A DNA stretch of 53,918 nucleotides, taken from the NCBI RefSeq assembly GCF_003857035.1, contig NZ_QGSY01000134.1, positions 1 to 53,918 on the forward strand, read 5' to 3'. A program made the position numbers and the translations under genes. Position 1 is the first letter of the stretch. Each line of letters starts with the position of its first letter. The notes under the pieces are model-generated. The model was given only the letters and a program-made list of their open reading frames with translations, did not search any database and was not told where the DNA came from. This document shows, one piece after another, positions 7,161 to 14,948 of the stretch. Source of the DNA: Micromonospora arida. GTDB taxonomy: Bacteria > Actinomycetota > Actinomycetes > Mycobacteriales > Micromonosporaceae.

Positions 7161-7760
7161 ATGGGAATCGTGTCACCGGGCTTTCAGGGTCGGCCCCGAA
7201 CGCAGGAGCCGGCCCTGCCACCCGGTCAGTATCTGACCGAGGACTTTCCGGTGCTCTCGGCCGGCCCGACGCCCCGGGTGTCACTGGACACCTGGGAGTT
7301 CGTCATCTCCGCCGAGAACGGCAGCGAACACCGGTGGTCGTGGCAGGAGCTGATGGCCCTGCCGCAGGAGACGCCGATGGTGGACATCCACTGCGTCACC
7401 CGCTGGTCCAAGCTCGGCACCAACTGGCAGGGCGTCTCACTGGACACGCTGCTCGCCGACGTCGACACGGGGGCGCACTTCGCGCTGGCGCACTCCTACG
7501 GCGGGTACACCACCAACCTGCCGCTCGACGACCTGCGCGGCGGCCAGGCCTGGGTGGTGCACACCTTCGACGGCGCACCGCTGCCCGCTGAGCACGGCGG
7601 GCCGGCGCGACTGCTGGTGCCGCACCTGTACTTCTGGAAGTCCGCCAAGTGGGTGCGGGGCCTCCGACTCAAGACGATGGACGAGCCGGGTTTCTGGGAG
7701 ACCGCCGGGTACCACGACTACGGCGACCCGTGGCGCGAACAGCGGTACCAGGGTGACTGA
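7161..7760 (+). CDS. Sulfite oxidase-like molybdopterin oxidoreductase
   Basis: 199 residues, the usual size for the single-domain (YedY/MsrP-like) molybdopterin fold in actinobacteria. The Mo-ligating Cys is C78 in MVDIHCVTRWSKLGTNWQGV, and HSYGGYTTNLPLDDL and LLVPHLYFWKSAKWVRGL complete the family pattern. There is no twin-Arg signal peptide, so it is probably cytoplasmic. The next gene, a flavin reductase overlapping by 8 bases, is the likely electron donor. The physiological substrate is unknown. A TACGAC hexamer six bases before the ATG suggests a leaderless transcript. Confidence 0.9.
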   Translation: MGIVSPGFQGRPRTQEPALPPGQYLTEDFPVLSAGPTPRVSLDTWEFVISAENGSEHRWSWQELMALPQETPMVDIHCVTRWSKLGTNWQGVSLDTLLADVDTGAHFALAHSYGGYTTNLPLDDLRGGQAWVVHTFDGAPLPAEHGGPARLLVPHLYFWKSAKWVRGLRLKTMDEPGFWETAGYHDYGDPWREQRYQGD

Positions 7761-8532
7761 GCGCGCCGTGGCGACGAGCACCCAACGCCGTACGCCCAAC
7801 CGTTGGCAGGTCGGCCGGCTGGTGGAGCGCCGGGTGGAGACACCGACCGCGCAGACCCTGGTGCTGGAGGTGCCGGACTGGCCGGGGCACCTGCCCGGGC
7901 AGCACGTCGACCTGCGGCTCACCGCCCCGGACGGCTACCAGGCGGCCCGGTCGTACTCGATCGCCGGGCCGGCCGTGGACGGGCCGGGAGGACCGCGCAT
8001 CGAGGTGACCGTGCAGCGGGTGCACGACGGCGAGGTGTCGCCGTACCTCATTGATGTCTTCGGGGCCGGCGACCCGATCGAGGTACGCGGACCGCTCGGT
8101 GGCTGGTTCATCTGGCGGCCCGAGGAGACCGCGCCGGTGCAGCTCGTCGCCGGTGGCTCCGGCGTCGTGCCGCTGATGGCGATGATCCGGGCGCGGCGGG
8201 CGGTGGGCAGCAAGGCGCCGTTCCGGCTGATCTACTCGGTGCGCACCCCCGGCGACGTGATCTACGCCGACGAGCTGCGCCGCCGGGTCCGCGACGACTT
8301 CGGGCTGGACGTCGCGTACGTCTACACCCGTGAGGCGCCCGAGGGCTGGCGCGGTGAGCCGCACCGGATCGGGCTCGCCGACGTCAACACGCACGGGTGG
8401 CCACCGGACCTGGAACCACTCACCTACGTCTGTGGCCCGACCGCGTTCGTGGAGACCGTGGCCGACCTGCTGGTGGGGCTGGGTCACCCGTCGCGCCGGG
8501 TCAAGACCGAACGCTTCGGCCCCACCGGCTGA
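7753..8532 (+). CDS. FAD/NAD(P)-binding oxidoreductase (ferredoxin reductase-like)
   Basis: 259 residues of the ferredoxin-NADP reductase superfamily. It has an FAD-binding barrel with RSYSIAGP (about 73-80), an NAD(P)-binding domain starting GGSGVVPLM (about 134-142) and CGPTAFVE near the C-terminus. It lacks the 2Fe-2S domain found in phthalate dioxygenase-type reductases, so electrons go directly from FAD to a partner. The GTG start overlaps the molybdoenzyme stop by 8 bases, which implies translational coupling and a shared complex. It also precedes a zinc-ribbon protein. Confidence 0.9.
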   Translation: MTERAVATSTQRRTPNRWQVGRLVERRVETPTAQTLVLEVPDWPGHLPGQHVDLRLTAPDGYQAARSYSIAGPAVDGPGGPRIEVTVQRVHDGEVSPYLIDVFGAGDPIEVRGPLGGWFIWRPEETAPVQLVAGGSGVVPLMAMIRARRAVGSKAPFRLIYSVRTPGDVIYADELRRRVRDDFGLDVAYVYTREAPEGWRGEPHRIGLADVNTHGWPPDLEPLTYVCGPTAFVETVADLLVGLGHPSRRVKTERFGPTG

Positions 8533-8568
8533 CCACCCGCTCACTCACGCAGTGTCGAGGAGATTTCG

Positions 8569-8862
8569 ATGACCGAGATGTCGTACCTGGACGGCAACAT
8601 GCTCGACGGCCCGATGCGTGAGCTGTTCACCGTCGACCTGAGCAGCGCGATGGGCCGCTGTGAGAACTGCGGGACGACCGGGTCGATGGCCAGCCTGCAC
8701 GTCTACTCGCACGCCCCGGGCCTCGTCGCCCGCTGCCCCTCCTGCGAGGAGGTGATGGTGCGCCTGGTGCGCGGGCCGGACCGGGCCTGGCTGGACATGC
8801 GCGGCACCACCTACCTCCAGGTGCCGATGCCGATGGAGCAGACGTTCCCCGGCCCGCTCTGA
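8569..8862 (+). CDS. DUF6510 zinc-ribbon protein
   Basis: 97 residues. Two Cys pairs, CENCG (about 31-34) and CPSC (about 60-63), form a zinc ribbon, and the overall pattern matches the small DUF6510 family. GAGGAG lies before the ATG. It is the third gene of the operon with the molybdoenzyme and flavin reductase, 36 bases after the latter. Family function is unknown; context suggests a role in assembly or electron transfer of that oxidoreductase. Confidence 0.8.
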   Translation: MTEMSYLDGNMLDGPMRELFTVDLSSAMGRCENCGTTGSMASLHVYSHAPGLVARCPSCEEVMVRLVRGPDRAWLDMRGTTYLQVPMPMEQTFPGPL

Positions 8863-8936
8863 CGGACCGCTTGCCCGGCGGGCGGTGTCACCCCGGGCCG
8901 GTTCATCGGCTCTTGCAGCCGAAGCGGCAGGCCGGT

Positions 8937-9581
8937 TCAGACACGGAGGAGATCGTAGGCCTGGGCGAGGTCGTCGGCCCAGGGCGAATCGTGGTCACGT
9001 TCCCAGGCGCGGTGCAGACGGTCGCGGGTCGCCTTTCGGCGTAACCAGACGCCGAGGACGCTCGGCTTCGGCTTGGCGAAGTCGAGTCTGGCGACCATCT
9101 CGGCCAGGTGACGGTCCGCCGACGGGGTGGGCGTGGCGTCCCAGACAGCGAGGAATCGTTCGACGCGCTCGCCGGCCGCGCGAGCCGCGTCGAGGAAGGT
9201 CGCCGGATCGGTGAACGACCCGAGCCGCGGCGGGTGATCCGTCAGCAACGACCGCCACACCGCGTCGAGGTACGCGTCGACGGCCTCCTGCTCGACCCGC
9301 GGCCAGGTGCGCCACTCCTGACGGGGGAGTTTGCCCAGGACGATGGCCGGGTCCAGGTCGTCGGACCCGAGCAGGCGCTCAAGGAGTACGGGGAGCAGGG
9401 CCTTCACGTCCGCCCGGCTGCCGACCGTGTTGCCGAGGCTGATGGTCAGTGAGAACAGGTCGTGCTCGTCGACCAGCACCGAGCCCCGGCAGTGCGGGCA
9501 GCCATCGAGCACCGCACGGCGCGGGTACCGGGCGAACGCGTCCCGTACGCCCGCCAGGGCCGTCGTCAGCTCCTTCTCCAC
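8937..9581 (-). CDS. Hypothetical protein with an N-terminal CxxC
   Basis: 214 residues from the GTG at 9581, helix-rich and soluble. The only motif is CPHC (residues 28-31) followed by a stretch of leucine-rich helices; a single pair cannot make a full zinc site alone. No family is recognised. The start is uncertain: AAGAAT lies six bases upstream of the GTG, a weak leaderless -10, and another in-frame GTG lies a few codons further upstream. It follows the PPOX-fold gene on the same strand after 23 bases, so the two may be cotranscribed. Confidence 0.6.
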   Translation of the reverse strand: MEKELTTALAGVRDAFARYPRRAVLDGCPHCRGSVLVDEHDLFSLTISLGNTVGSRADVKALLPVLLERLLGSDDLDPAIVLGKLPRQEWRTWPRVEQEAVDAYLDAVWRSLLTDHPPRLGSFTDPATFLDAARAAGERVERFLAVWDATPTPSADRHLAEMVARLDFAKPKPSVLGVWLRRKATRDRLHRAWERDHDSPWADDLAQAYDLLRV

Positions 9582-9604
9582 CGGCCGATTCTTGCATCGA
9601 CGGC

Positions 9605-10012
9605 TCACTGTGCGGTGCCCGCGAGCAGCCACCGCCGGACGGGGATCTCCAGCAGCACCCGCTCGCCGTCCGGGTCGACCTGCCGGCCGACGTCCCAGCC
9701 GTCGTACTTGCGCGCGAACGCCTCGACGACCGGGCTCGGGAATCCACTTCGGTGCACGTGGGCGGCGCCCTCCGCCACCACTGGCGCGTCGCCGCTCTCC
9801 AGAGCCAGGGACACCCGTGGGTCGGCCACGACGTTGCGGGCCTTCACGCTGCGGCTCTCGCAACCGACCCAGAACGTCGCGGAGAGGTAGACGAACCAGA
9901 CCGGCGTCAGGTGCGGGGACCCGTCGCGTCGCACTGTGCAGAGCCAGATGTTCAGCTCCCGCGACAGTCGCTCCTGGACGTCGGCCGGGGGGATCGAGGG
10001 GGTTCGGCTCAC
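9605..10012 (-). CDS. PPOX-class (pyridoxamine oxidase-fold) flavin/F420 enzyme
   Basis: 135 residues, the size of the small split-barrel family that binds FMN or F420. RLSRELNIWLCTVRRDGSPHLTPVWFVYL at the N-terminus (about 15-43) and VKARNVVADPRVSLALE are typical. Such enzymes reduce or oxidise small substrates with a deazaflavin or flavin in the cytoplasm. The start is a GTG at 10012; no clear ribosome binding site is seen. It is the first gene of a minus-strand pair. Confidence 0.85.
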   Translation of the reverse strand: MSRTPSIPPADVQERLSRELNIWLCTVRRDGSPHLTPVWFVYLSATFWVGCESRSVKARNVVADPRVSLALESGDAPVVAEGAAHVHRSGFPSPVVEAFARKYDGWDVGRQVDPDGERVLLEIPVRRWLLAGTAQ

Positions 10013-10198
10013 CGGGCAAGTGGATCACAACGCCGCACGTCCCGACGACAGTCTTTCACCCCACGCAGGGGGTGGGGTGTGGCCCCGCCCTACCGGGGAT
10101 GAACCGCTGAAACTCGGGTGCGGTCGACCTGGCGCAGCCCTAGGCTCCCGCTCCGACGGCTGTCACGGCGTCCGGTCCGATGGGAGATGAGCGCAGCG

Positions 10199-10921
10199 AT
10201 GACTGCACACCTGTTCGCGATCAGCTTCGACGCGAGCGAGCCCCTGCGGCTCGCGCAGTTCTGGTCCGGGCTCCTGGGGCGGGAGATCGTCGACGATCCA
10301 CACGACGGCGTCCTGCTGCTACCCGCCAACGACAACGGGTACCACATCCGTTTCGCCCCGAACCAGCAGCCGAAGGTGGTCCAGAATCGGATGCACTTCG
10401 ATCTGACCAGCAGTTCGCTGGAGGACCAGCGGCAGACGGTGACCAGGGCACTGGAGCTCGGTGCGCGGCACACCGACATCGGGCAGGGCCCGGAGATCGA
10501 TCACGTGGTGCTCGCCGACCCCGAGGGCAACGAGTTCGACGTCATCGCACCGGGCAACAACTTCCTCGCCGGCTGCGGCTTCGTCGGTGCGCTGGCCTGC
10601 GACGGGTCGCAGGAGGTCGGCTATTTCTGGAGTGCGGCGCTGGGCTGGCCGCTGGTCTGGGACCAGGACGAGGAGACCGCGATCCAGTCACCGAACGGCG
10701 GCACGAAGATCAGCTGGGGTGGCCCACCGCTGATGCCGAACGGGGGTCGGGATCGGGTGCGTTTCGACCTCGCTCCGGCTGTCGACGTCGATTGGCAGTT
10801 CGAGGTCGACCGGCTGCTCTCGCTCGGAGCGACCCTCGTCGAGGCCGGTCGGGGCGAGACCGGTCGGGTGGTGCTGGCCGACCCCGACGGTCAGGAGTTC
10901 AGCCTGCTGACGCCCCGCTAG
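10199..10921 (+). CDS. VOC family protein (two glyoxalase-like modules)
   Basis: 240 residues made of two betaalphabetabetabeta modules (about 1-120 and 125-240). Each module ends with the matching motif VVLADPEGNEFDVI or VVLADPDGQEFSLL. This is the vicinal-oxygen-chelate fold used by glyoxalases, extradiol dioxygenases and antibiotic-binding proteins; the specific reaction cannot be told. GGGAG at 10182-10186 serves the ATG at 10199. An in-frame ATG at 10187 touches that site and is less likely. Confidence 0.88.
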   Translation: MTAHLFAISFDASEPLRLAQFWSGLLGREIVDDPHDGVLLLPANDNGYHIRFAPNQQPKVVQNRMHFDLTSSSLEDQRQTVTRALELGARHTDIGQGPEIDHVVLADPEGNEFDVIAPGNNFLAGCGFVGALACDGSQEVGYFWSAALGWPLVWDQDEETAIQSPNGGTKISWGGPPLMPNGGRDRVRFDLAPAVDVDWQFEVDRLLSLGATLVEAGRGETGRVVLADPDGQEFSLLTPR

Positions 10922-10928
10922 TCCACGG

Positions 10929-11603
10929 TCAGTCGAAGATGGACACCCGGGTGCGGTGATGCCGTGGGGCTTCGATCTCGTCGATCACCGCGACGGCGAG
11001 ATCGGCGTACGACAACGTCGTTGATCCGGACGCGGTCACCGTGTCTCCGGCGAGGCGGTACCGGCCCCGCCGTGGGGCGGCCGCGTCCAGCATCGCCGGC
11101 GGGGTGAGCATGAGCCAGTCGACAGTGGTGTCCGCCGCGCGGAGCCGGTCCAGGCCGGCGGTGTGCGCCAGGGCGAAGGGGCGCAGGTGACCGGGGAACG
11201 ACGCGGGGTCGTCCAGGATCAGGCGGCCGTGCTCGTCCTGAAGGTTGGCGAACAGGCCGATGAGGATGAGACGAACCACTCCGGCCTCGGTCATGCCGTG
11301 CAGGAGCGCGTCGGCGGCGTTGACGAAGAACTGGTCGTCGAGGTGGCCGAGGGCGGCAAGGGCTTCGGGGCTTGACGCGGGGGTGACGGCGCTGACCACC
11401 GCGTCATGATCATGCAGGATCGTGGCTGTCGAGCGCGGGTCGGTGACGTCACCCCGGACCACCGAGATGCCGTCCGCTGTGGTGTCGCCTGCCTTGCGCG
11501 GATCCCGGACGGCGGCGGTGACCCGATGGCCGCGGTCACGCGCCTCGGCGGTGATGGCCCGTCCCGCTCTGCCGCCTGCTCCGAAGATGGCGATGCTGCT
11601 CAT
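10929..11603 (-). CDS. NAD(P)-binding NmrA/SDR-like oxidoreductase
   Basis: 224 residues. The N-terminus SIAIFGAGGRAGRAIT is an atypical-SDR NAD(P)-binding Rossmann motif (GxGGxxG, residues 8-14), followed by the usual VTAAVRD and VVRGDVTD strands. It belongs to the YwnB/NmrA-like group, whose members reduce or merely sense NAD(P). GGACGAGCC precedes the ATG at 11603. It is divergent from an HxlR regulator, the classical arrangement for a gene controlled by that regulator. Confidence 0.88.
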   Translation of the reverse strand: MSSIAIFGAGGRAGRAITAEARDRGHRVTAAVRDPRKAGDTTADGISVVRGDVTDPRSTATILHDHDAVVSAVTPASSPEALAALGHLDDQFFVNAADALLHGMTEAGVVRLILIGLFANLQDEHGRLILDDPASFPGHLRPFALAHTAGLDRLRAADTTVDWLMLTPPAMLDAAAPRRGRYRLAGDTVTASGSTTLSYADLAVAVIDEIEAPRHHRTRVSIFD

Positions 11604-11646
11604 GGGCTCGTCCCCCGTTCCGCGGTCTTCCTCGACGTCAGGGACG

Positions 11647-11661
11647 GTATCCACGAGATAC
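11647..11661. promoter_or_regulatory. Likely HxlR operator
   Basis: GTATC-N5-GATAC is a perfect dyad in the 80-bp divergent gap. The sequence GATACTGG recurs 18 bases further on, close to the HxlR start. It is a plausible operator for both genes. Confidence 0.5.
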
Positions 11662-11683
11662 TGGTTACTGCAAAGATACTGGG

Positions 11684-12037
11684 ATGACGGATCTCGATGC
11701 CGAGATGTTCGATCCGATGTGCCCGTCCAGCGCCCTGCCGTTCCAGATCGGTGACAAGTGGACCGGGATGGTCGTGCTCTGTCTGGAAGGCGGCCCGCGT
11801 CGCTTCACCGAGATCCGGGTGCCACTTCGCGCCATCACGCCCAAAGTCCTGACGCAGACCCTGCGGGCGATGGAGCGCGACGGCCTGGTGGCGCGGACGG
11901 CGTACCCGGAGAATCCGCCCCGCGTCGAGTACGAACTCACCCCGCTGGGGCGCAGTCTGTTGACCCTCATCGCGGCAGCGCGGGCCTGGAGCAGGGACCA
12001 TCTCGCCGCGTTGCTCGCGGCCCGAGAGGCACACTAA
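11684..12037 (+). CDS. HxlR family transcriptional regulator
   Basis: 117 residues of winged-helix DNA-binding protein. The pattern IGDKWTGMVVLCLEGGPRRFTEIRVPLRAITPKVLTQTLRAMERDGLV is the HxlR (DUF24) signature. C13 near the N-terminus sits where redox- or aldehyde-sensing family members such as HypR and YodB have their reactive Cys. It probably controls the divergent NAD(P)-dependent oxidoreductase and itself, through the dyad at 11647-11661. Confidence 0.93.
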   Translation: MTDLDAEMFDPMCPSSALPFQIGDKWTGMVVLCLEGGPRRFTEIRVPLRAITPKVLTQTLRAMERDGLVARTAYPENPPRVEYELTPLGRSLLTLIAAARAWSRDHLAALLAAREAH

Positions 12038-12121
12038 CCCTCGCGCGCTCACGGCGCGCCACCACACGCACGCCGCGGCCGGTTGGACAACGGCGGCACC
12101 GGTCGGTCAGAGTGATCCGCC

Positions 12122-12649
12122 GTGAGATACCTGCGTACCGGTGGTCCCGCCGCGATCCGGCGACCCCGGCCCACCGACTCGGACGAGTTCGTCGCCGCCG
12201 CGCGGCGCAGTCGGGACCTGCACCACCCGTGGTTGAACGCGCCGGCCAACCCGGAGGAGTACGAGCTCTATCTGCGTCGGATCCGTCGCCGCGACAGCGC
12301 CGGCTACCTGATCTGCGACCGGGCCAGCGGCGAGATCGCCGGCTACGTGAACATCAGCGGGATCGTGCTCGGTGCGCTGCGTGGTGGCTTCCTGGGGTAC
12401 GCGGCGTTCCTGCCGTACAGCGGGACCGGGCACGCCTCGGCGGGCGTCGCCCTGGTGATCGACCACGCCTTCACCTCGGTTGGGTTGCACCGGCTGGAGG
12501 CGAACATCCAACCGGGCAACGAGCCGTCCCGGCGGGTGGCCCGCAAGCTGGGTTTCCGGTTGGAGGGCTTCTCTCCGGACTACCTGTTCATCGACGGCGC
12601 CTGGCGCGACCACGAGCGCTGGGCGATCACCGCGCCGGCCCCCGCCTGA
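12122..12649 (+). CDS. GNAT N-acetyltransferase, RimJ/RimL type
   Basis: 175 residues. The acetyl-CoA fold ends with HRLEANIQPGNEPSRRVARKLGFRLEG (about 123-149), the RimJ/RimL signature for acetylation of protein N-termini or small amines. It starts with GTG at 12122; no GGAGG is seen, but CAGAGT lies eight bases upstream, suggesting a leaderless start. A GC-rich hairpin (12650-12677) directly follows its stop. Confidence 0.9.
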   Translation: MRYLRTGGPAAIRRPRPTDSDEFVAAARRSRDLHHPWLNAPANPEEYELYLRRIRRRDSAGYLICDRASGEIAGYVNISGIVLGALRGGFLGYAAFLPYSGTGHASAGVALVIDHAFTSVGLHRLEANIQPGNEPSRRVARKLGFRLEGFSPDYLFIDGAWRDHERWAITAPAPA

Positions 12650-12677
12650 CCGTCGGCCCGCCGCCCCGGGCCGACGG
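12650..12677 (+). terminator. Hairpin after the GNAT gene
   Basis: An 11-bp perfect stem (12650-12660 with 12667-12677) and 6-nt loop start at the base after the stop codon. There is no T-run. Confidence 0.55.
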
Positions 12678-12729
12678 AGTACCGGAGCTTTCACCCGCAG
12701 CGGGTGATGACGCTCAGTTCCCCGCTTCC

Positions 12730-12735
12730 TACGGT
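12730..12735 (+). promoter_or_regulatory. Leaderless -10 (TACGGT) of the glucosidase gene
   Basis: TACGGT followed by seven bases and the ATG at 12743 predicts a transcript starting at or next to the start codon. Confidence 0.5.
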
Positions 12736-12742
12736 GGGTGTC

Positions 12743-14894
12743 ATGGCTGCCGTTCGCGCAACCCCTGCCCGCCCCTTCCCCAGTCTGTCCATCGACGAGT
12801 CGGACAACGGCGATCAGCGGGCGATCCCGCCGGAGCTGGGACCCGACTCCCTCGCGGTGCTCAGCGGGCCCACCTTCCTGTACTCCAACGCCCAGGGGGA
12901 CGTGCCGCCGGGCAGCATCGGCGGGCTTGTCCACCTGGACACCCGCCTGCTCAGTGGCTGGAACCTGACCGTCAACGGCGGCGCGTTGTTGCTGTTGCGC
13001 GCCGAGACCATCGACCACTACTCGGCGCAGTACGTGCTCACCAATCCGGAGTTGCCCGGGCTGCCGCCGAACACTCTGGGCCTGCGGCGCCTGCGCTACG
13101 TCGGCGACGGCTTTCACGAGCGCGTGGAACTGGTCTCCTTCCGGCGGGAGCCGGTCCGGGTGGAGCTGCGACTGGCCGTCGCCGTCGACTTCGCCGACCT
13201 GTTCGAGGTCAAGTCGAGGGTCCGGGACCGCTCCGCCGAGATCAGCCGTGACCATGCCGACGACGGGTCTGAGCTGCGCTTCTCCTACCAGCGTGGTGGC
13301 TTCTCCGCGCAGACCCGGGTGTGCTGCGCGAAGCCAGCCGACCGCATCGAGGGCGACGACCTGGTCTGGGACCTGGAGCTGGGCCAGGGCGAGGAATGGA
13401 AGGTCGACCTGCACGTGCCGCTGCCGGACGGCATGGGGGTGGTCGAGCCGGTTCGGGGTGACATCGCCGACGTCATCCACGGCCGCGCCGACGACCCGCT
13501 GCGCCGGTGGACCGAGGAGCGCGCGGTGTTGCGCAGCGACAACGTGGCGTTGGAGCGCACCATACGCCAGTCCCGTGACGACCTGTCGGCGCTGCGGCTC
13601 GACCTGGAGGTCAAGGGCCAGCGGATCATGTTGCCCGGTGCAGGGCTGCCCTGGTTCCTCGCCGTCTTCGGCCGGGACACCCTGATCACCGCGTATCAGA
13701 CGTTGGTCGCCGGGCCCGCGCTGGCCAAGGGCACGCTGCTCGCCCTGGCCCGGCTCCAGGGTGAGACGTGCGACGACTTCACCGACGAGGAGCCGGGCAA
13801 GATCCTGCACGAGGTTCGCAGCGGCGAGTTGACCCGCAGCGGCGAGAAACCGTTCGGACCGTACTACGGCAGCGCTGACGCCACCCAGCTCTGGCTGATC
13901 CTGCTCTCCGAGTACTGGCGCTGGACCGGCGACGACGAGACCGTCCGGCGCCTGCGGGACAACGCGCTGGCAGCGTTGCGCTGGATCGACGAGTACGGCG
14001 ACCGGGACGGCGACGGCTACGTCGAGTACGCCACCCGCTCGCCCGAAGGGCTGGGTAACCAGTGCTGGCGAGACTCGCCGGACGGCGTCTGCTTCGCCGA
14101 CGGACGGATCCCCGTGCTCCCGCTGGCCACCTGCGACCTTCAGGGCTACACCTACGACGCCAAGATGCGGCTGGCCGAACTGTTCGACGGGCCGTTGGGC
14201 AATCCCACGTTGGCGCGCCGGCTGCGTGACGATGCCAACACCCTGCACGAGCGGTTCAACCAGGACTTCTGGATCGAGGAACGGGGCGGCTACTACGCGG
14301 TCGCCCTGGACGGCGACAAGAACCGCGTCGACTCCAAGACCTCGAACATGGGTCACCTGCTGTGGAGCGGAATCGTTCCCCCGGAGCGCGCCGACGCGGT
14401 GGTGCGGCAACTCATGTCACCGGACATGTTCTCCGGTTGGGGCATCCGCACGCTGTCCCGGGAGGAACGGCTCTACAACGCCCTCGGCTACCACCTCGGC
14501 ACGGTCTGGCCGCACGACAACTCGATCGCCGCGCTCGGCCTGGCCCGGTACGGCTACCGGGCCGAGTCGAACCGGATCAGTCTGGCGATGTTCGAGGCGG
14601 CCGAGGAGTTCGGTCACCGGCTGCCGGAGGCGCTCAGCGGGTTCGATCGGGAGCGGCTGCTCTTCGCCGTGCCATACCCGACCGCGTGCAGCCCGCAGGC
14701 GTGGGCGGCCGGCACGCCGCTGGCCCTGATCCGCCATGCTCGGCGTCAACCCGGTCAACGGCCGCCTGGTCCTCGACCCGGACGTCCCGGCGGAACTGGG
14801 CCGGATCATCGCCGAGCGGGTCCGGGCGTTCGGCCAACAGTGGGAGTTGGAGGCGGTGGGTCACAGCGGCCACGTCCGGCTCCAGCCGAGCTGA
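12743..14894 (+). pseudogene. Glycogen-debranching-type amylo-alpha-1,6-glucosidase, frameshifted near its end
   Basis: The N-terminal domain (about 20-220, with LSGPTFLYSNAQGDVPPG) is the GDE N-terminal family. The rest is a six-hairpin glucosidase with WFLAVFGRDTLITAYQ, YGSADATQLWLILLSEYWRWT and YHLGTVWPHDNSIAALGL. The frame is intact for 664 codons. At about 14735 the conserved ending MLGVNPVNGRLVLDPDVPAEL continues in another frame to a TGA at 14892-14894. The unshifted frame instead runs on to 15364 through the next gene and has no family similarity. The simplest cause is loss of a GC pair from a CGCGCC-like stretch, by mutation or assembly error. If real, the enzyme gains a 209-residue alien tail. 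The start is the leaderless ATG at 12743. Confidence 0.85.
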
Positions 14895-14948
14895 GCACGG
14901 CTGGCGCGTCCGACGTTTGTCGCGGCCTTCGACGGGAAACGGCCCGCA

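Noticed and set aside
12107..14410. Long minus-strand open frame opposite the GNAT and glucosidase genes
   Set aside because: Codon third-position GC bias keeps antisense frames open in this DNA; no ribosome binding site, no family, and low-complexity composition.
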